Shown here: positions 45,823-54,146 of the stretch, one piece after another
Layout: each line of letters opens with the position of its first letter
Position numbering within the stretch: the first letter of the stretch is position 1
Assembly (NCBI RefSeq): GCF_963675065.1
Contig: NZ_OY775906.1
Location: forward strand, 226,001-290,000
Direction of reading: 5' to 3'
Source: an uncultured Draconibacterium sp.
GTDB lineage: Bacteria; Bacteroidota; Bacteroidia; Bacteroidales; Prolixibacteraceae
Length of the DNA stretch: 64,000 nucleotides
Position numbers and translations under genes: made by a program
The notes under the pieces: generated by a model
Told to the model about the DNA's origin: nothing
What the model saw: the letters and a program-made list of their open reading frames with translations, nothing else
Databases searched by the model: none

Positions 45823-46294
45823 TTAAAACCCTAAAACTCCTGGTGTTTATACTAGCTTCTGATTGTATTGTTGCTTGTACGCATAACAATAACAAAAAGA
45901 AGAATGAAGTTCCGGCACCTCTTTTTTTCGATCCGAATTATCAGGGATCCTGCGATCCAGAGATTGTATGGAACAAATACGGACAGCAGTGGAGCATTTA
46001 TTATACAGCCCGCCGTCCGATGCTGGAAAATCCTGGCTGCAAACACTTATTGGGATGGCTGTTTCAAAAGGTATGATTAACTGGAAATTTCAGGGTACAA
46101 TACTTAAAGAAGGAGGGACACGCGAACTTGATAATTCGATGGCACGGCATTGTAGCGTTTCGGTAAAAGACGGGCGTGCTTTTATATTTTATCATTTGGA
46201 ACCCTGGCGTCGCTACGATCTGGAAAAGAAAAAAGGTGATGAACGCGTTAGAATCTTTGACCAGCCACTTAAAAACAGGGAAAGTGTTCCGTAA
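45819..46294 (+). pseudogene. Broken five-bladed propeller glycosidase (GH43/GH117-like) remnant
   Basis: Two frames carry pieces of one ancestral protein. The first (45819-46076) has a lipobox-like IVAC and then FFDPNYQGSCDPEIVWNKY..WSIYYTARRPMLENP, a typical propeller glycosidase start with an Asp in blade 1. The second frame (from about 46050) continues LIGMAVSKGMINWKFQGTILKEGG, then ELDNSMARHCSVSVKDGRAFIFYHLEP, which looks like the C-terminal end of such enzymes. So there is a frameshift near 46030-46060 and a large central deletion: about 150 codons remain where a full gene would have 300 or more. The family label is a judgement from motif style, not a match I could check. It lies between sulfatases 7 and 8. 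Confidence 0.75.
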
Positions 46295-46377
46295 ATAGCA
46301 GAGCTGGAAATTAGAAACAATAAATTATCTTGCAATAGAAATAGAACGTTCGAACTAACCAATAAAAACTATAATTG

Positions 46378-47928
46378 ATGAGCAAATTAAACCTTTACCT
46401 TTTTCTTCTACTTCTACTTGGTGTTTTCAGCTCCTGTTCAGCAGGTAAAACTAACAAGGAGACAAACTCCGATAAGCCAAACATTGTTATCATTTACCTC
46501 GATGACTTAGGTTATGGCGATGTTGGTGCATACGGAGCCACTGAAATTCAAACACCAAATATCGATCGATTGGCAAATGAAGGTGTACTTTTTACAGACG
46601 GGCACGCGTCTTCGGCAACCTGCACTCCAAGCCGTTATGCCTTGCTTACCGGCGTTTATCCATGGCGAAATAAGGATGCAAAGATTTTACCCGGAACGGC
46701 ACCACTGATTATTGATACCGCACAGGTTACTATCCCCAAAATGCTGAAAAAACAAGGTTATTATACCGGTGTTGTCGGCAAGTGGCATCTTGGTTTGGGA
46801 GCCGGTCATGTAAATTGGAACGAACACGTATCGCCGGGACCTAACGAAATTGGTTTTGACTATTCCTACATTATGGCTGCGACGCAGGATCGTGTGCCAA
46901 CTGTGTATCTGGAAGATGGTCTGGTTGACGGACTTGATCCGAATGATCCGATCGAGATCGATTATCAAAAAAACTTTGAAGGTGAACCAACCGGAAAAGA
47001 CAATCCTGAATTGCTGACCATGAAATGGCATCACGGACACAACAATTCAATCGTTAACGGTATTCCGCGTATTGGCTTTATGAAAGGCGACGAGAAAGCA
47101 AAATGGAGCGATGTGGATATGGCCGATCACTTTCTTGCAAAAGCGCAGGACTATGTGAAGCAGCACAAAAACAAGCCTTTCTTTTTGTATTATGCCTTGC
47201 AACAACCTCATGTTCCGCGTACACCAAATCCGCGATTCGTAGGAAAAACGGATTTAGGGCCACGTGGCGATGTAATTGTAGAAGCTGACTGGTGTATTGG
47301 CGAGTTCCTGAAAACCCTGGATGAAGAGGGTATCTTGAAAAATACACTGATTATTTTATCAAGCGACAATGGTCCGGTACTTAATGATGGCTATTACGAT
47401 GATGCTGTTGAACGAATTGGCAACCACGATCAAAATGGAGGACTACGAGGTGGAAAATACAGTTTGTTTGAAGCCGGTACCCGCGTACCGTTTATTACTT
47501 ATTGGAAAGGACAGATAGGGCCTGAAAAATCGGATGCGTTAATCAGCCAGATTGATATTCTTGCATCAGTTGCTAAGTTAACAGGTGCAGAAGTGAATAC
47601 TTCTGATAGTAAAGAGCTGTTGAATGTGTTACTGGGGAAATCTGATAAAGGACGTGAACAACTAGTTCTGGAGGCATCAACGCGTACAGCCTTGCGTAAA
47701 AACAACTGGTTAATGATTCCGCCATACAAAGGACCGGCAGTTGCAGCGCAGGTAAATATCGAATTGGGAAATTCTCCGGAGTTCCAACTTTACGATCTGA
47801 ATGATGATATTGGTCAGCAGAAGAATGTGGCTAAAAATAATCCTGACAAGTTGAATGAAATGATTGGCGATTACAAAGAAATTGTTGGAGACATGAATTC
47901 AGAAGTGGAGGCATTGGAATTAAAATAG
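46378..47928 (+). CDS. Sulfatase 8 (S1 family, FGly type), lipoprotein
   Basis: 516 residues from the ATG at 46378 (a TTG one codon earlier is unlikely). Lipobox VFSSC (residue 20). Features: KPNIVIIYLDDLGYGDVGAYGATE, formylglycine motif CTPSR (C82, R86), VGKWHLGLGAGHVNWN, FFLYYALQQPHVPRTPNPRFVGKT, LSSDNGPVLNDGYYDDAVERIGNHDQNGGLRGGKYS. This arrangement is usual in 6-sulfatase-like S1 subfamilies acting on galactose or GalNAc/GlcNAc type sugars, but the assignment is tentative. It is the last gene of the plus-strand sulfatase run and is followed by a strong bidirectional terminator before the convergent LacI gene. Confidence 0.93.
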   Translation: MSKLNLYLFLLLLLGVFSSCSAGKTNKETNSDKPNIVIIYLDDLGYGDVGAYGATEIQTPNIDRLANEGVLFTDGHASSATCTPSRYALLTGVYPWRNKDAKILPGTAPLIIDTAQVTIPKMLKKQGYYTGVVGKWHLGLGAGHVNWNEHVSPGPNEIGFDYSYIMAATQDRVPTVYLEDGLVDGLDPNDPIEIDYQKNFEGEPTGKDNPELLTMKWHHGHNNSIVNGIPRIGFMKGDEKAKWSDVDMADHFLAKAQDYVKQHKNKPFFLYYALQQPHVPRTPNPRFVGKTDLGPRGDVIVEADWCIGEFLKTLDEEGILKNTLIILSSDNGPVLNDGYYDDAVERIGNHDQNGGLRGGKYSLFEAGTRVPFITYWKGQIGPEKSDALISQIDILASVAKLTGAEVNTSDSKELLNVLLGKSDKGREQLVLEASTRTALRKNNWLMIPPYKGPAVAAQVNIELGNSPEFQLYDLNDDIGQQKNVAKNNPDKLNEMIGDYKEIVGDMNSEVEALELK

Positions 47929-47972
47929 GAGAGGGTATAAATCTCTGCAATTTTGTTTCGAATTCAAATGGT

Positions 47973-48010
47973 AAAAAAGCAACAATCTTATTACAGGTTG
48001 TTGCTTTTTT
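47973..48010. terminator. Bidirectional terminator between sulfatase 8 and LacI
   Basis: AAAAAAGCAACAA (47973-47985) pairs perfectly over 13 bp with TTGTTGCTTTTTT (47998-48010). A and T runs on both sides serve both convergent transcripts. Confidence 0.93.
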
Positions 48011-48039
48011 AGTGTCCGGAAATGAGTTTAGTGATAGTT

Positions 48040-49050
48040 TTACGATTTGTTTGATGACTCCCGTTCAATAAGTTGTGTTTTTACAATCCGCGTTTCTGTC
48101 TGAGATCCAGTTAACCTTTTGAAAAAAAGCTGAGCGATCTGTTGTCCCATCTTAAAAGTGGGATGGGTTACTGAAGTTAAAGCCGGACTTACCACAACCG
48201 AGTGGAACTCATCGGTAAAACCAACAACTCCAATATCGTCCGGTATTTTTAATCCTGCTTCTTTTATTGCTTTCATTAAGCCAAATGCAACGGTGTCGTT
48301 AATGCCATAAACGGCATCGGGAGGATCGGGCAATTGAAGAAGCCTGTTCATTGCTGTTTTTGCCGATTCAAAAGTCAGATCACAGTTTTCTACCAGGTTT
48401 TCATCCGGTGTTAAACCACAGGCCTTTATTCCCGCCCGGTAGCCATTCATTCTTTCTTTTGAAATACTCAGGTTCTCCGGGCCCGAAACATAGGCTATTC
48501 TCCGGTAACCTTTTGAATAAAAATGTTCGACAATCTTTTGCGATGCATTAGCATTATCAGCTATTACTGCCGAAATTTTATCGCTGAGGCAAACCCGGTC
48601 AAACATTACCAGCGGAATATCCCGGCTAACCAGCATTTCAAAATGATCGGTGGTATTGGTTTCCCTGCTCATGCAAACAATCAATCCTTCAACTCTGGCT
48701 TTCAGCAGGTTTTCTATCGATTCCTTTTCTTTAATAATACTCTCGTTCGAACTAGCAATAACAGCAAAGTACCCATTCTCTTTTGCAACACTTTCAATTC
48801 CTGAAATGATGGAAGCATAAAAATGAGTAACCAAATCAGGAACCACTATACCGATCATCCTTGTTTCCTGTTTTAATAAACCCATTGCCAGCGGATTAGG
48901 GGTGTAGTTTCTTTCTGTCGCCAGTTTCTTGACTTTTTCTTTCATCGCCTGGCTTATGTCAGGATGATCTTTTAAGGCTCTTGAAACTGTTGAAATTGAA
49001 ATATTCAGTTCCCGTGCAAGATCTTTTAACGATATATGTCGGTTTCCCAT
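48040..49050 (-). CDS. LacI/GalR-family transcriptional regulator
   Basis: 336-residue sugar-responsive repressor. The LacI HTH is at residues 6-52 (SLKDLARELNISISTVSRALKDHPDISQAMKEKV), with the hinge helix near PNPLAMGLLKQ. A periplasmic-binding-protein-like effector domain runs from about 62 to 332 (IGIVVPDLVTHFYASIISGIE...). It is divergent from the mutarotase/AKR/amidohydrolase/dehydrogenase operon, and two strong palindromes lie in the shared 181-bp promoter region, so it most likely represses that operon and itself. The effector is probably the sugar or lactone processed by that operon (inference). Confidence 0.93.
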   Translation of the reverse strand: MGNRHISLKDLARELNISISTVSRALKDHPDISQAMKEKVKKLATERNYTPNPLAMGLLKQETRMIGIVVPDLVTHFYASIISGIESVAKENGYFAVIASSNESIIKEKESIENLLKARVEGLIVCMSRETNTTDHFEMLVSRDIPLVMFDRVCLSDKISAVIADNANASQKIVEHFYSKGYRRIAYVSGPENLSISKERMNGYRAGIKACGLTPDENLVENCDLTFESAKTAMNRLLQLPDPPDAVYGINDTVAFGLMKAIKEAGLKIPDDIGVVGFTDEFHSVVVSPALTSVTHPTFKMGQQIAQLFFKRLTGSQTETRIVKTQLIERESSNKS

Positions 49051-49110
49051 TATTGCTGAGTTAAATGATAAAACGCTCTCTTTTTGTCAAAATTAAAAAC
49101 TTCGTAGCTA

Positions 49111-49164
49111 TGTTCTAGAACATTTTATCATTAATGCAAAGCTTTGCGGAAAGCTTTGCATTAA
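49111..49164. promoter_or_regulatory. Palindromic operator candidates between lacI-type gene and sugar operon
   Basis: TGTTCTAGAACA (49111-49122) is a perfect 12-bp palindrome. TTAATGCAAAGCTTT (49131-49145) and AAAGCTTTGCATTAA (49150-49164) form a perfect 15-bp inverted repeat around GCGG; the left arm itself contributes the palindrome GCAAAGCTTTGC (49136-49147). LacI-type dimers bind such even palindromes. Confidence 0.7.
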
Positions 49165-49231
49165 AATGCAGGTATCTTGTGTTTTTACTATACGATAAAT
49201 TATTCGAAATTTACACTAAATCAAACGACTT

Positions 49232-49624
49232 ATGAAGTATAAAAGATATTGCAAAACAATGATGCTTAAGGATGATCCACAGCTAATTGAAGAATACAAA
49301 AAGGTGCACGCCAAAGGAAATACCTGGCCCGAGATTTCGCAGGGTATGAAAGAGGTGGGAATTATAGATATGGAGATATACCTGCTCAACAACCGCTTAT
49401 TTATGATTATGGATACTACTTCTGATTTCGACCACAACAAGGCTATGACTGAGTTGGCCGGAAAACCCCGGCAGGCCGAGTGGGAAGCTTTTGTGTCGCG
49501 TTTTCAGGTGAGTAGTGAGAAAGCTACGGCTAATGATAAGTGGCAGTTAATGGAGCGAATTTATGAACTGGACCAAAAGGCGGAATATAGTGCCATTGAC
49601 GGGCAGCTTAAAGAAATTGAGTAA
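49232..49624 (+). CDS. L-rhamnose/L-fucose mutarotase family protein (DUF718)
   Basis: 130-residue dimeric ferredoxin-like protein that interconverts the anomers of a 6-deoxysugar. It resembles the L-rhamnose mutarotase family, with YKKVHAKGNTWPEISQGMKEVGIIDMEIYLLNNRLFMIMDT carrying the expected His and WPE positions. In operons with an aldo/keto reductase and a lactonase such as this one, family members work on L-fucose, providing the beta-pyranose for C1 oxidation; the sugar here is inferred. The next gene begins at the base after the stop. Confidence 0.85.
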   Translation: MKYKRYCKTMMLKDDPQLIEEYKKVHAKGNTWPEISQGMKEVGIIDMEIYLLNNRLFMIMDTTSDFDHNKAMTELAGKPRQAEWEAFVSRFQVSSEKATANDKWQLMERIYELDQKAEYSAIDGQLKEIE

Positions 49625-50668
49625 ATGAGTACAACGCGATTATTAGGAAAAACGGGAATAACATGCCCTCAAATTATTTACGGAACCAGTTATCTGGGAA
49701 ATCTTTACCGTGAACTGTCGGAAGCTGAAAAGCTAAACCTTATGCAGGAATGGTTTAACGTGGCCGATGGGAAAGTAATGATCGACAGTGCCGGAAAATA
49801 TGGTGCCGGACTTGCATTGGAAGTTATCGGACAAGGGCTGGATAAACTCGGTGTTGATCCCTCGCAAATTACAATAAGCAATAAATTGGGTTGGTACCGT
49901 GTACCGCTAACAAGTGCTGAGCCAACATTCGAGCCGGGAGCCTGGGCAAACCTGGAATATGATGCCGTTCAGAAGATCAGTTACGAAGGAATTCTGGAAT
50001 GCTGGCAACAGGGATGTGAATTGTTAGGCGGAAAATTCAAGCCCGAGATTGTTTCTGTTCACGATCCTGATGAATATTTATTGGCTGCAAGCGACGATAT
50101 TGACCTGCAAAAACGAAAGGACGATATTTTAGGGGCTTATAAAGCTTTATTCGAACTAAAACAAAAAGGTGAAGTAAAAGCGGTTGGCATTGGCTCAAAA
50201 GATTGGCTGGTGATAAAAGAATTGTACGAAGAGGTGAAATTCGACTGGGTAATGTTTGCCAACAAATTTACCATTTATCATCATCCAAAATCAATAGTTG
50301 ATTTTATGGTTCAGCTTGAAAAGGATGGGGTGGGTATTATAAACTCGGCAATATTTAACGCAGGCTTTTTAACCGGTGGCGAATATTTTGATTACCGGGT
50401 TGTCGATCCCAAGGATCCTGCCGACCACCAGTTGTTTGTCTGGCGCGAAAAGTTTTTTGCTGTTTGCCGGAAACACCATGTTGCTCCCGGTGATGCCTGT
50501 TTAAAGTTTGCACTCTCTGCACCTCAGATAGCTGCTGTTGCGTTAAACCCGAGTAAACCGCACCGCATGGCACACAACAAAACGCTTCTGAATCAGGAGT
50601 TTCCCGAATCATTTTGGGCTGAGCTAAAAAGTGAACAAATTATAGACGCTGAATATCCTTATTTATAA
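49625..50668 (+). CDS. Aldo/keto reductase, D-threo-aldose (L-fucose) 1-dehydrogenase type
   Basis: 347-residue NAD(P)-dependent TIM-barrel enzyme. The AKR tetrad is visible: D54 in MIDSAGKYG, Y59, K87 in SNKLGW and H146 in VSVHDPDEY. The layout (no extra domain, long loop around residues 95-120) matches D-threo-aldose 1-dehydrogenase proteins, which oxidise L-fucose to L-fucono-lactone. The start codon directly abuts the mutarotase stop and a lactonase-type gene follows 10 bp later, so the three steps would be: anomer exchange, oxidation, lactone opening. Substrate assigned from family and context. Confidence 0.85.
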   Translation: MSTTRLLGKTGITCPQIIYGTSYLGNLYRELSEAEKLNLMQEWFNVADGKVMIDSAGKYGAGLALEVIGQGLDKLGVDPSQITISNKLGWYRVPLTSAEPTFEPGAWANLEYDAVQKISYEGILECWQQGCELLGGKFKPEIVSVHDPDEYLLAASDDIDLQKRKDDILGAYKALFELKQKGEVKAVGIGSKDWLVIKELYEEVKFDWVMFANKFTIYHHPKSIVDFMVQLEKDGVGIINSAIFNAGFLTGGEYFDYRVVDPKDPADHQLFVWREKFFAVCRKHHVAPGDACLKFALSAPQIAAVALNPSKPHRMAHNKTLLNQEFPESFWAELKSEQIIDAEYPYL

Positions 50669-50678
50669 AACGAAGCTT

Positions 50679-51506
50679 ATGATTATTGATACACATCATC
50701 ATTTATGGAACTACAATCCCGTTGAATTTGATTGGATTGATGATGAAATGGCGACCATCAGAAAGTCTTTTTTGCCTGCTGATTTGCAAGCGACTCTGGC
50801 TGACACCGGAGTTGAAGGCGTTGTAACCGTACAGGCACGTCAATCGCTGGAAGAAACCAACTGGCTTTTAAAGCTGGCTTCCGAAAACGACTTTATGAAA
50901 GGGGTTGTGGGCTGGCTGCCATTGGCTGATGAAAATATTCAACAAATTTTAGAAGGGTATAAAAGTAACACGTGGTTAAAAGGAGTTCGGCACGTTGTTC
51001 AGGGAGAGCCTGATCCTGAATTCATTTTAGGGAAGGATTTTAATAAGGGAATTTCATTATTAAAAAACTACAACCTGGTTTACGATATTCTGATTTTTGA
51101 ACATCAACTACCCAATACAATACATTTTGTTGATCAGCATCCTGAGCAGCAGTTTGTGGTAGATCATATTGCCAAACCAAAAATCAAAATAAATGAATTG
51201 GAACCATGGGCGGAGAATATAAAAGAGCTGGCTAAGCGCGAAAATGTTTCGTGTAAAATAAGCGGGATGGTTACCGAGGCAGACTACAAATTATGGACAG
51301 AAGAACAACTCAATCCTTATTTTGACACTGTTCTTGAGGCTTTTGGGCCATCGCGACTGTTATTTGGTTCCGACTGGCCGGTATGTCTGGTGGCTACAAA
51401 CTATTCTAACTGGCTGGATTTGGTTAAAAAAGTGATTTCGAAGTTTACAAACGAAGAACAGGATTTGATCCTGTATAAAAATGCACAAAGGATTTACAAT
51501 ATTTAA
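50679..51506 (+). CDS. Amidohydrolase-family lactonase (L-fuconolactonase type)
   Basis: 275-residue amidohydrolase of the COG3618 type. Metal-binding H6 and H8 lie in MIIDTHHHLWNY, a further His in VDHIAKPKI, and the catalytic Asp in FGSDWPVC near the C-terminus. Members next to fucose dehydrogenases hydrolyse L-fucono-1,5-lactone to L-fuconate. It is cotranscribed with the AKR upstream (10-bp gap) and the zinc dehydrogenase downstream (15-bp gap). Other lactones of 6-deoxysugars are possible substrates. Confidence 0.85.
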   Translation: MIIDTHHHLWNYNPVEFDWIDDEMATIRKSFLPADLQATLADTGVEGVVTVQARQSLEETNWLLKLASENDFMKGVVGWLPLADENIQQILEGYKSNTWLKGVRHVVQGEPDPEFILGKDFNKGISLLKNYNLVYDILIFEHQLPNTIHFVDQHPEQQFVVDHIAKPKIKINELEPWAENIKELAKRENVSCKISGMVTEADYKLWTEEQLNPYFDTVLEAFGPSRLLFGSDWPVCLVATNYSNWLDLVKKVISKFTNEEQDLILYKNAQRIYNI

Positions 51507-51521
51507 TTTTAGCACAAACAG

Positions 51522-52538
51522 ATGAAAGCAATAGAAATAACAACTCCAGGTGATGTAAAGATTGTAGAAAGGGAAATGCCGCAAATTGGAAGAGGAGATG
51601 TTCTTCTTAAAGTAAAATATGTTGGGTTTTGCGGCTCCGATTTAAGTACATATCTCGGTAAAAATCCGATGGTACAGTATCCGCGTATTCCGGGGCACGA
51701 AATATCGGCAGTTATCGAAAAAACGGGAGACGAGGTGCCTGAAGGATTTTGGGAAGGACAAAGTGTTACGGTTGTTCCTTACACTAATTGCGGACAATGT
51801 ACCTCGTGTAAACAAAAACGTTTTAATGCCTGCCGTTATAACGAAACACTGGGCGTTCAGCGTGATGGTGCAATGGCCGAATATATTGTAGTTCCGTGGC
51901 AAAAAGTATTAAAAGATGAGGCTTTGTCGGATGTACAGTTGTCTTTGGTAGAGCCGCTAACCGTTGGTTTTCATGCCGTTGATAACGGAAAAGTGACGGA
52001 CATAGATACTGTGGTGGTATTTGGTTGTGGAATGATTGGAAGTGGTGCTATTGTTCGTGCCAAATTGCGGGGAGCAACTGTAATTGCTGTTGATATTGAC
52101 GATGTGAAACTTAAAATAGCCCAGCAACTGGGAGCAGATTTTATCATTAATTCGAAAGATATGGATTTACACCAAGAGCTTCAGGAAACTACAAATGGTG
52201 ATGGTCCAAACGTGGTTATTGAAGCAGCTGGAAACCCGGTTACATATAGGGCAGCAATTGAAGAAGTAGCTTTTGCAGGCCGGGTAGTTTGTATTGGTTA
52301 TGCCGGCACGGAGGTAGCGTTTTCAACCAAACTTTGGGTGCAGAAAGAACTGGAAATAATGGGATCGCGTAATGCAAATCCATCCGATTTTGAAGCCGTA
52401 ATAAAGTACCTGAAAAGCAGTCAGATTGATGAAAACATTTTGATTTCGAAAACAGTAAGCCCGGAAGAAGCACCCGTCGCAATGAAAGAATGGGCTGAAG
52501 CACCTGGAAAAATAATGAAGATTCTGGTTCAGTTCTAG
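51522..52538 (+). CDS. Zinc-dependent alcohol dehydrogenase (LgoD/threonine-dehydrogenase-like)
   Basis: 338-residue medium-chain dehydrogenase. The catalytic zinc site is in GFCGSDLSTY and GHE. Structural zinc cysteines are NCGQCTSCKQKRFNAC. The Rossmann motif is VFGCGMIGSGA. It resembles the LgoD/L-galactonate dehydrogenase group, which oxidises a secondary hydroxyl of an aldonate. In this operon it could oxidise L-fuconate or 2-keto-3-deoxy-L-fuconate, steps otherwise done by an SDR enzyme. No fuconate dehydratase or aldolase/hydrolase is nearby, so the pathway is incomplete in this window. Last gene of the LacI-linked operon. Confidence 0.85.
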   Translation: MKAIEITTPGDVKIVEREMPQIGRGDVLLKVKYVGFCGSDLSTYLGKNPMVQYPRIPGHEISAVIEKTGDEVPEGFWEGQSVTVVPYTNCGQCTSCKQKRFNACRYNETLGVQRDGAMAEYIVVPWQKVLKDEALSDVQLSLVEPLTVGFHAVDNGKVTDIDTVVVFGCGMIGSGAIVRAKLRGATVIAVDIDDVKLKIAQQLGADFIINSKDMDLHQELQETTNGDGPNVVIEAAGNPVTYRAAIEEVAFAGRVVCIGYAGTEVAFSTKLWVQKELEIMGSRNANPSDFEAVIKYLKSSQIDENILISKTVSPEEAPVAMKEWAEAPGKIMKILVQF

Positions 52539-53332
52539 CGGAATACTGTAGTTCAAAAAGAACTTATCTAAAATACAAGCAAAAAAAACGAAACGGTTAG
52601 AACAAAAGGCTTGGTAGATGGAATAAGCCACAAAGAAGTGCAAAGTAGAAGATGTTGAGGTTCAAAATTTCTCATTTATCCTGCTGTTTATCTGTTTTGG
52701 TGTCAATCCAATATAATCTGTCTATTCAAATCTAAACTCTCAGAATAAAGGTCACCAATACTGGCAACCTTCTACCATTTTTCAGTGGATTTTAATTTTG
52801 CATATATCTCATGGGAAAATCCATCTCTGATAATGGGTGTAATGATTCAAAATTAAGCCCTTGTTTTACAGTTTATGATAATAAAAAAATCGAACATTTT
52901 GTTATTTACTTATTTTGTTTTGCTTTTTTACAGGTGTTTTTGCTTTTCTATAACTGGAAAAATTACATAAGAGCTAGTAGGTCAGTTGTTTAAGTTCGTG
53001 GTGGTTGTGTTTAGTTTATAAGTGGTTCAAAATTGAAAAATAGACCAATATATTCTATTAAATGCGGGCTATAAAAAGTAATTTCAAATAAAACCTATAA
53101 ATATCCATTTGTCTTAAAATGTCTATATGGTACAATAAACTGCCATTAGGTATTAAATAGAAATAATAAAAGTGCAAAAAGATTAAAAGAGACACATTTT
53201 ATGCGAGAAAAAAGAAAATATGACAAAAGCAAATTGAAACATCAGAATACATATATGTTATTCAGCATGTTCATGCTGAATTACAACACCCTACCTTGCT
53301 ATTGAATTTCAAAATATTAAAAATTTTAAGTC
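52539..53332. other. Long AT-rich intergenic region
   Basis: 794 bp with no gene that I can support. It has many stops in all frames, and a 60-codon frame at 52811-52993 looks like chance. The only clear element is the inverted repeat at 53260-53281 before the peroxiredoxin. Confidence 0.5.
53260..53281. promoter_or_regulatory. Inverted repeat before the peroxiredoxin gene
   Basis: ATTCAGCATG (53260-53269), two bases, then CATGCTGAAT (53272-53281): perfect 10-bp arms, 51 bp before the ATG. Arms with a 2-bp centre fit a dimeric repressor or activator site better than an RNA hairpin. Confidence 0.6.
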
Positions 53333-54061
53333 ATGAAAAAAATTACTTTAGCACTGATTCTATTAGTATTCGTTATGGGAGCAGCATTTGCCCAAGAAGG
53401 TGGTAAAATTCCGTTAATCGGTTCGAAAGCTCCATCTTTTAAAGCTAAATCAACAGAAGGGAAGATTGTATTCCCTGACGACTATGGTTCGAGTTGGAAG
53501 GTCCTTTTTAGTCACCCGCGTGATTTTACTCCTGTATGTACATCTGAATTATTGGAGATGGCCTACAGGCAAAGCGAATTTGACCGTTTGGGAGTTAAGG
53601 TTGCTGTAATTTCCACCGACGTTTTAAGTCAGCATGTTATGTGGAAAGCTCATATGGAAGAACTAGACTACAAAAACAGGGGGCAGTTACAAATCAATTT
53701 TCCAATAATTGACGATTCAGATGCATCGGTGTCAAAAGAATATGGCATGCTGCATGCTCCTACAAGTACAACAGAAGATGTAAGAGGAGTATTTATTATT
53801 GATGATAACAACGTTGTGTGTTCAGTTAACTTTTATCCAATGAAGGTTGGACGAAATATGGATGAAATTATTCGTGTTATTCAGGCACTTCAAACTACTG
53901 CTGCAGCTGATGTGTTAACACCTGCAGGCTGGAATGATGGAGATGATGTTTTGGTACCTTATTTTCCATACACAAATGCAGAGTTGGAGGCCAATCCCGA
54001 TTTGAAAAAAGATTTTTATAATGTTGGAGATAGGTTGTGGTTTAAAAAAATTGGAGAATGA
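53333..54061 (+). CDS. Exported peroxiredoxin (1-Cys/Prx6-like AhpC-TSA)
   Basis: 242-residue peroxidase with a signal peptide (MKKITLALILLVFVMGAAFAQ), so periplasmic. The peroxidatic Cys is C69 in HPRDFTPVCTSEL. The only other cysteine I see in the mature part is C163 in VVCSVNFYP, which is not in the usual resolving position of typical 2-Cys enzymes. The long C-terminal segment (PAGWNDGDDVLVPYFPYTNAE...) is the Prx6-type arm. Most relatives are cytoplasmic; the export signal is the odd point. Single-gene unit with an upstream inverted repeat and a downstream terminator. Confidence 0.92.
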   Translation: MKKITLALILLVFVMGAAFAQEGGKIPLIGSKAPSFKAKSTEGKIVFPDDYGSSWKVLFSHPRDFTPVCTSELLEMAYRQSEFDRLGVKVAVISTDVLSQHVMWKAHMEELDYKNRGQLQINFPIIDDSDASVSKEYGMLHAPTSTTEDVRGVFIIDDNNVVCSVNFYPMKVGRNMDEIIRVIQALQTTAAADVLTPAGWNDGDDVLVPYFPYTNAELEANPDLKKDFYNVGDRLWFKKIGE

Positions 54062-54118
54062 TTGTGTCAAAATAAAGAATATTTGTAATACCAGGGTATT
54101 GCGGTATTTTGAATTCAT

Positions 54119-54146
54119 AAAGGGTAGCAGTTTTGTTACCCTTTTT
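54119..54146 (+). terminator. Terminator after the peroxiredoxin gene
   Basis: AAAGGGTA (54119-54126) pairs with TACCCTTT (54137-54144) and is followed by TT. Confidence 0.75.

Noticed and set aside
46340..46360. GTTCGAAC near sulfatase 8 as a tRNA T-arm
   Set aside because: No acceptor, D or anticodon stems could be built around it; it is a short palindrome only.
52811..52993. 60-codon plus-strand frame in the long gap after the zinc dehydrogenase
   Set aside because: No ribosome-binding site, no recognisable composition, and hydrophobic stretch explained by T-rich DNA.
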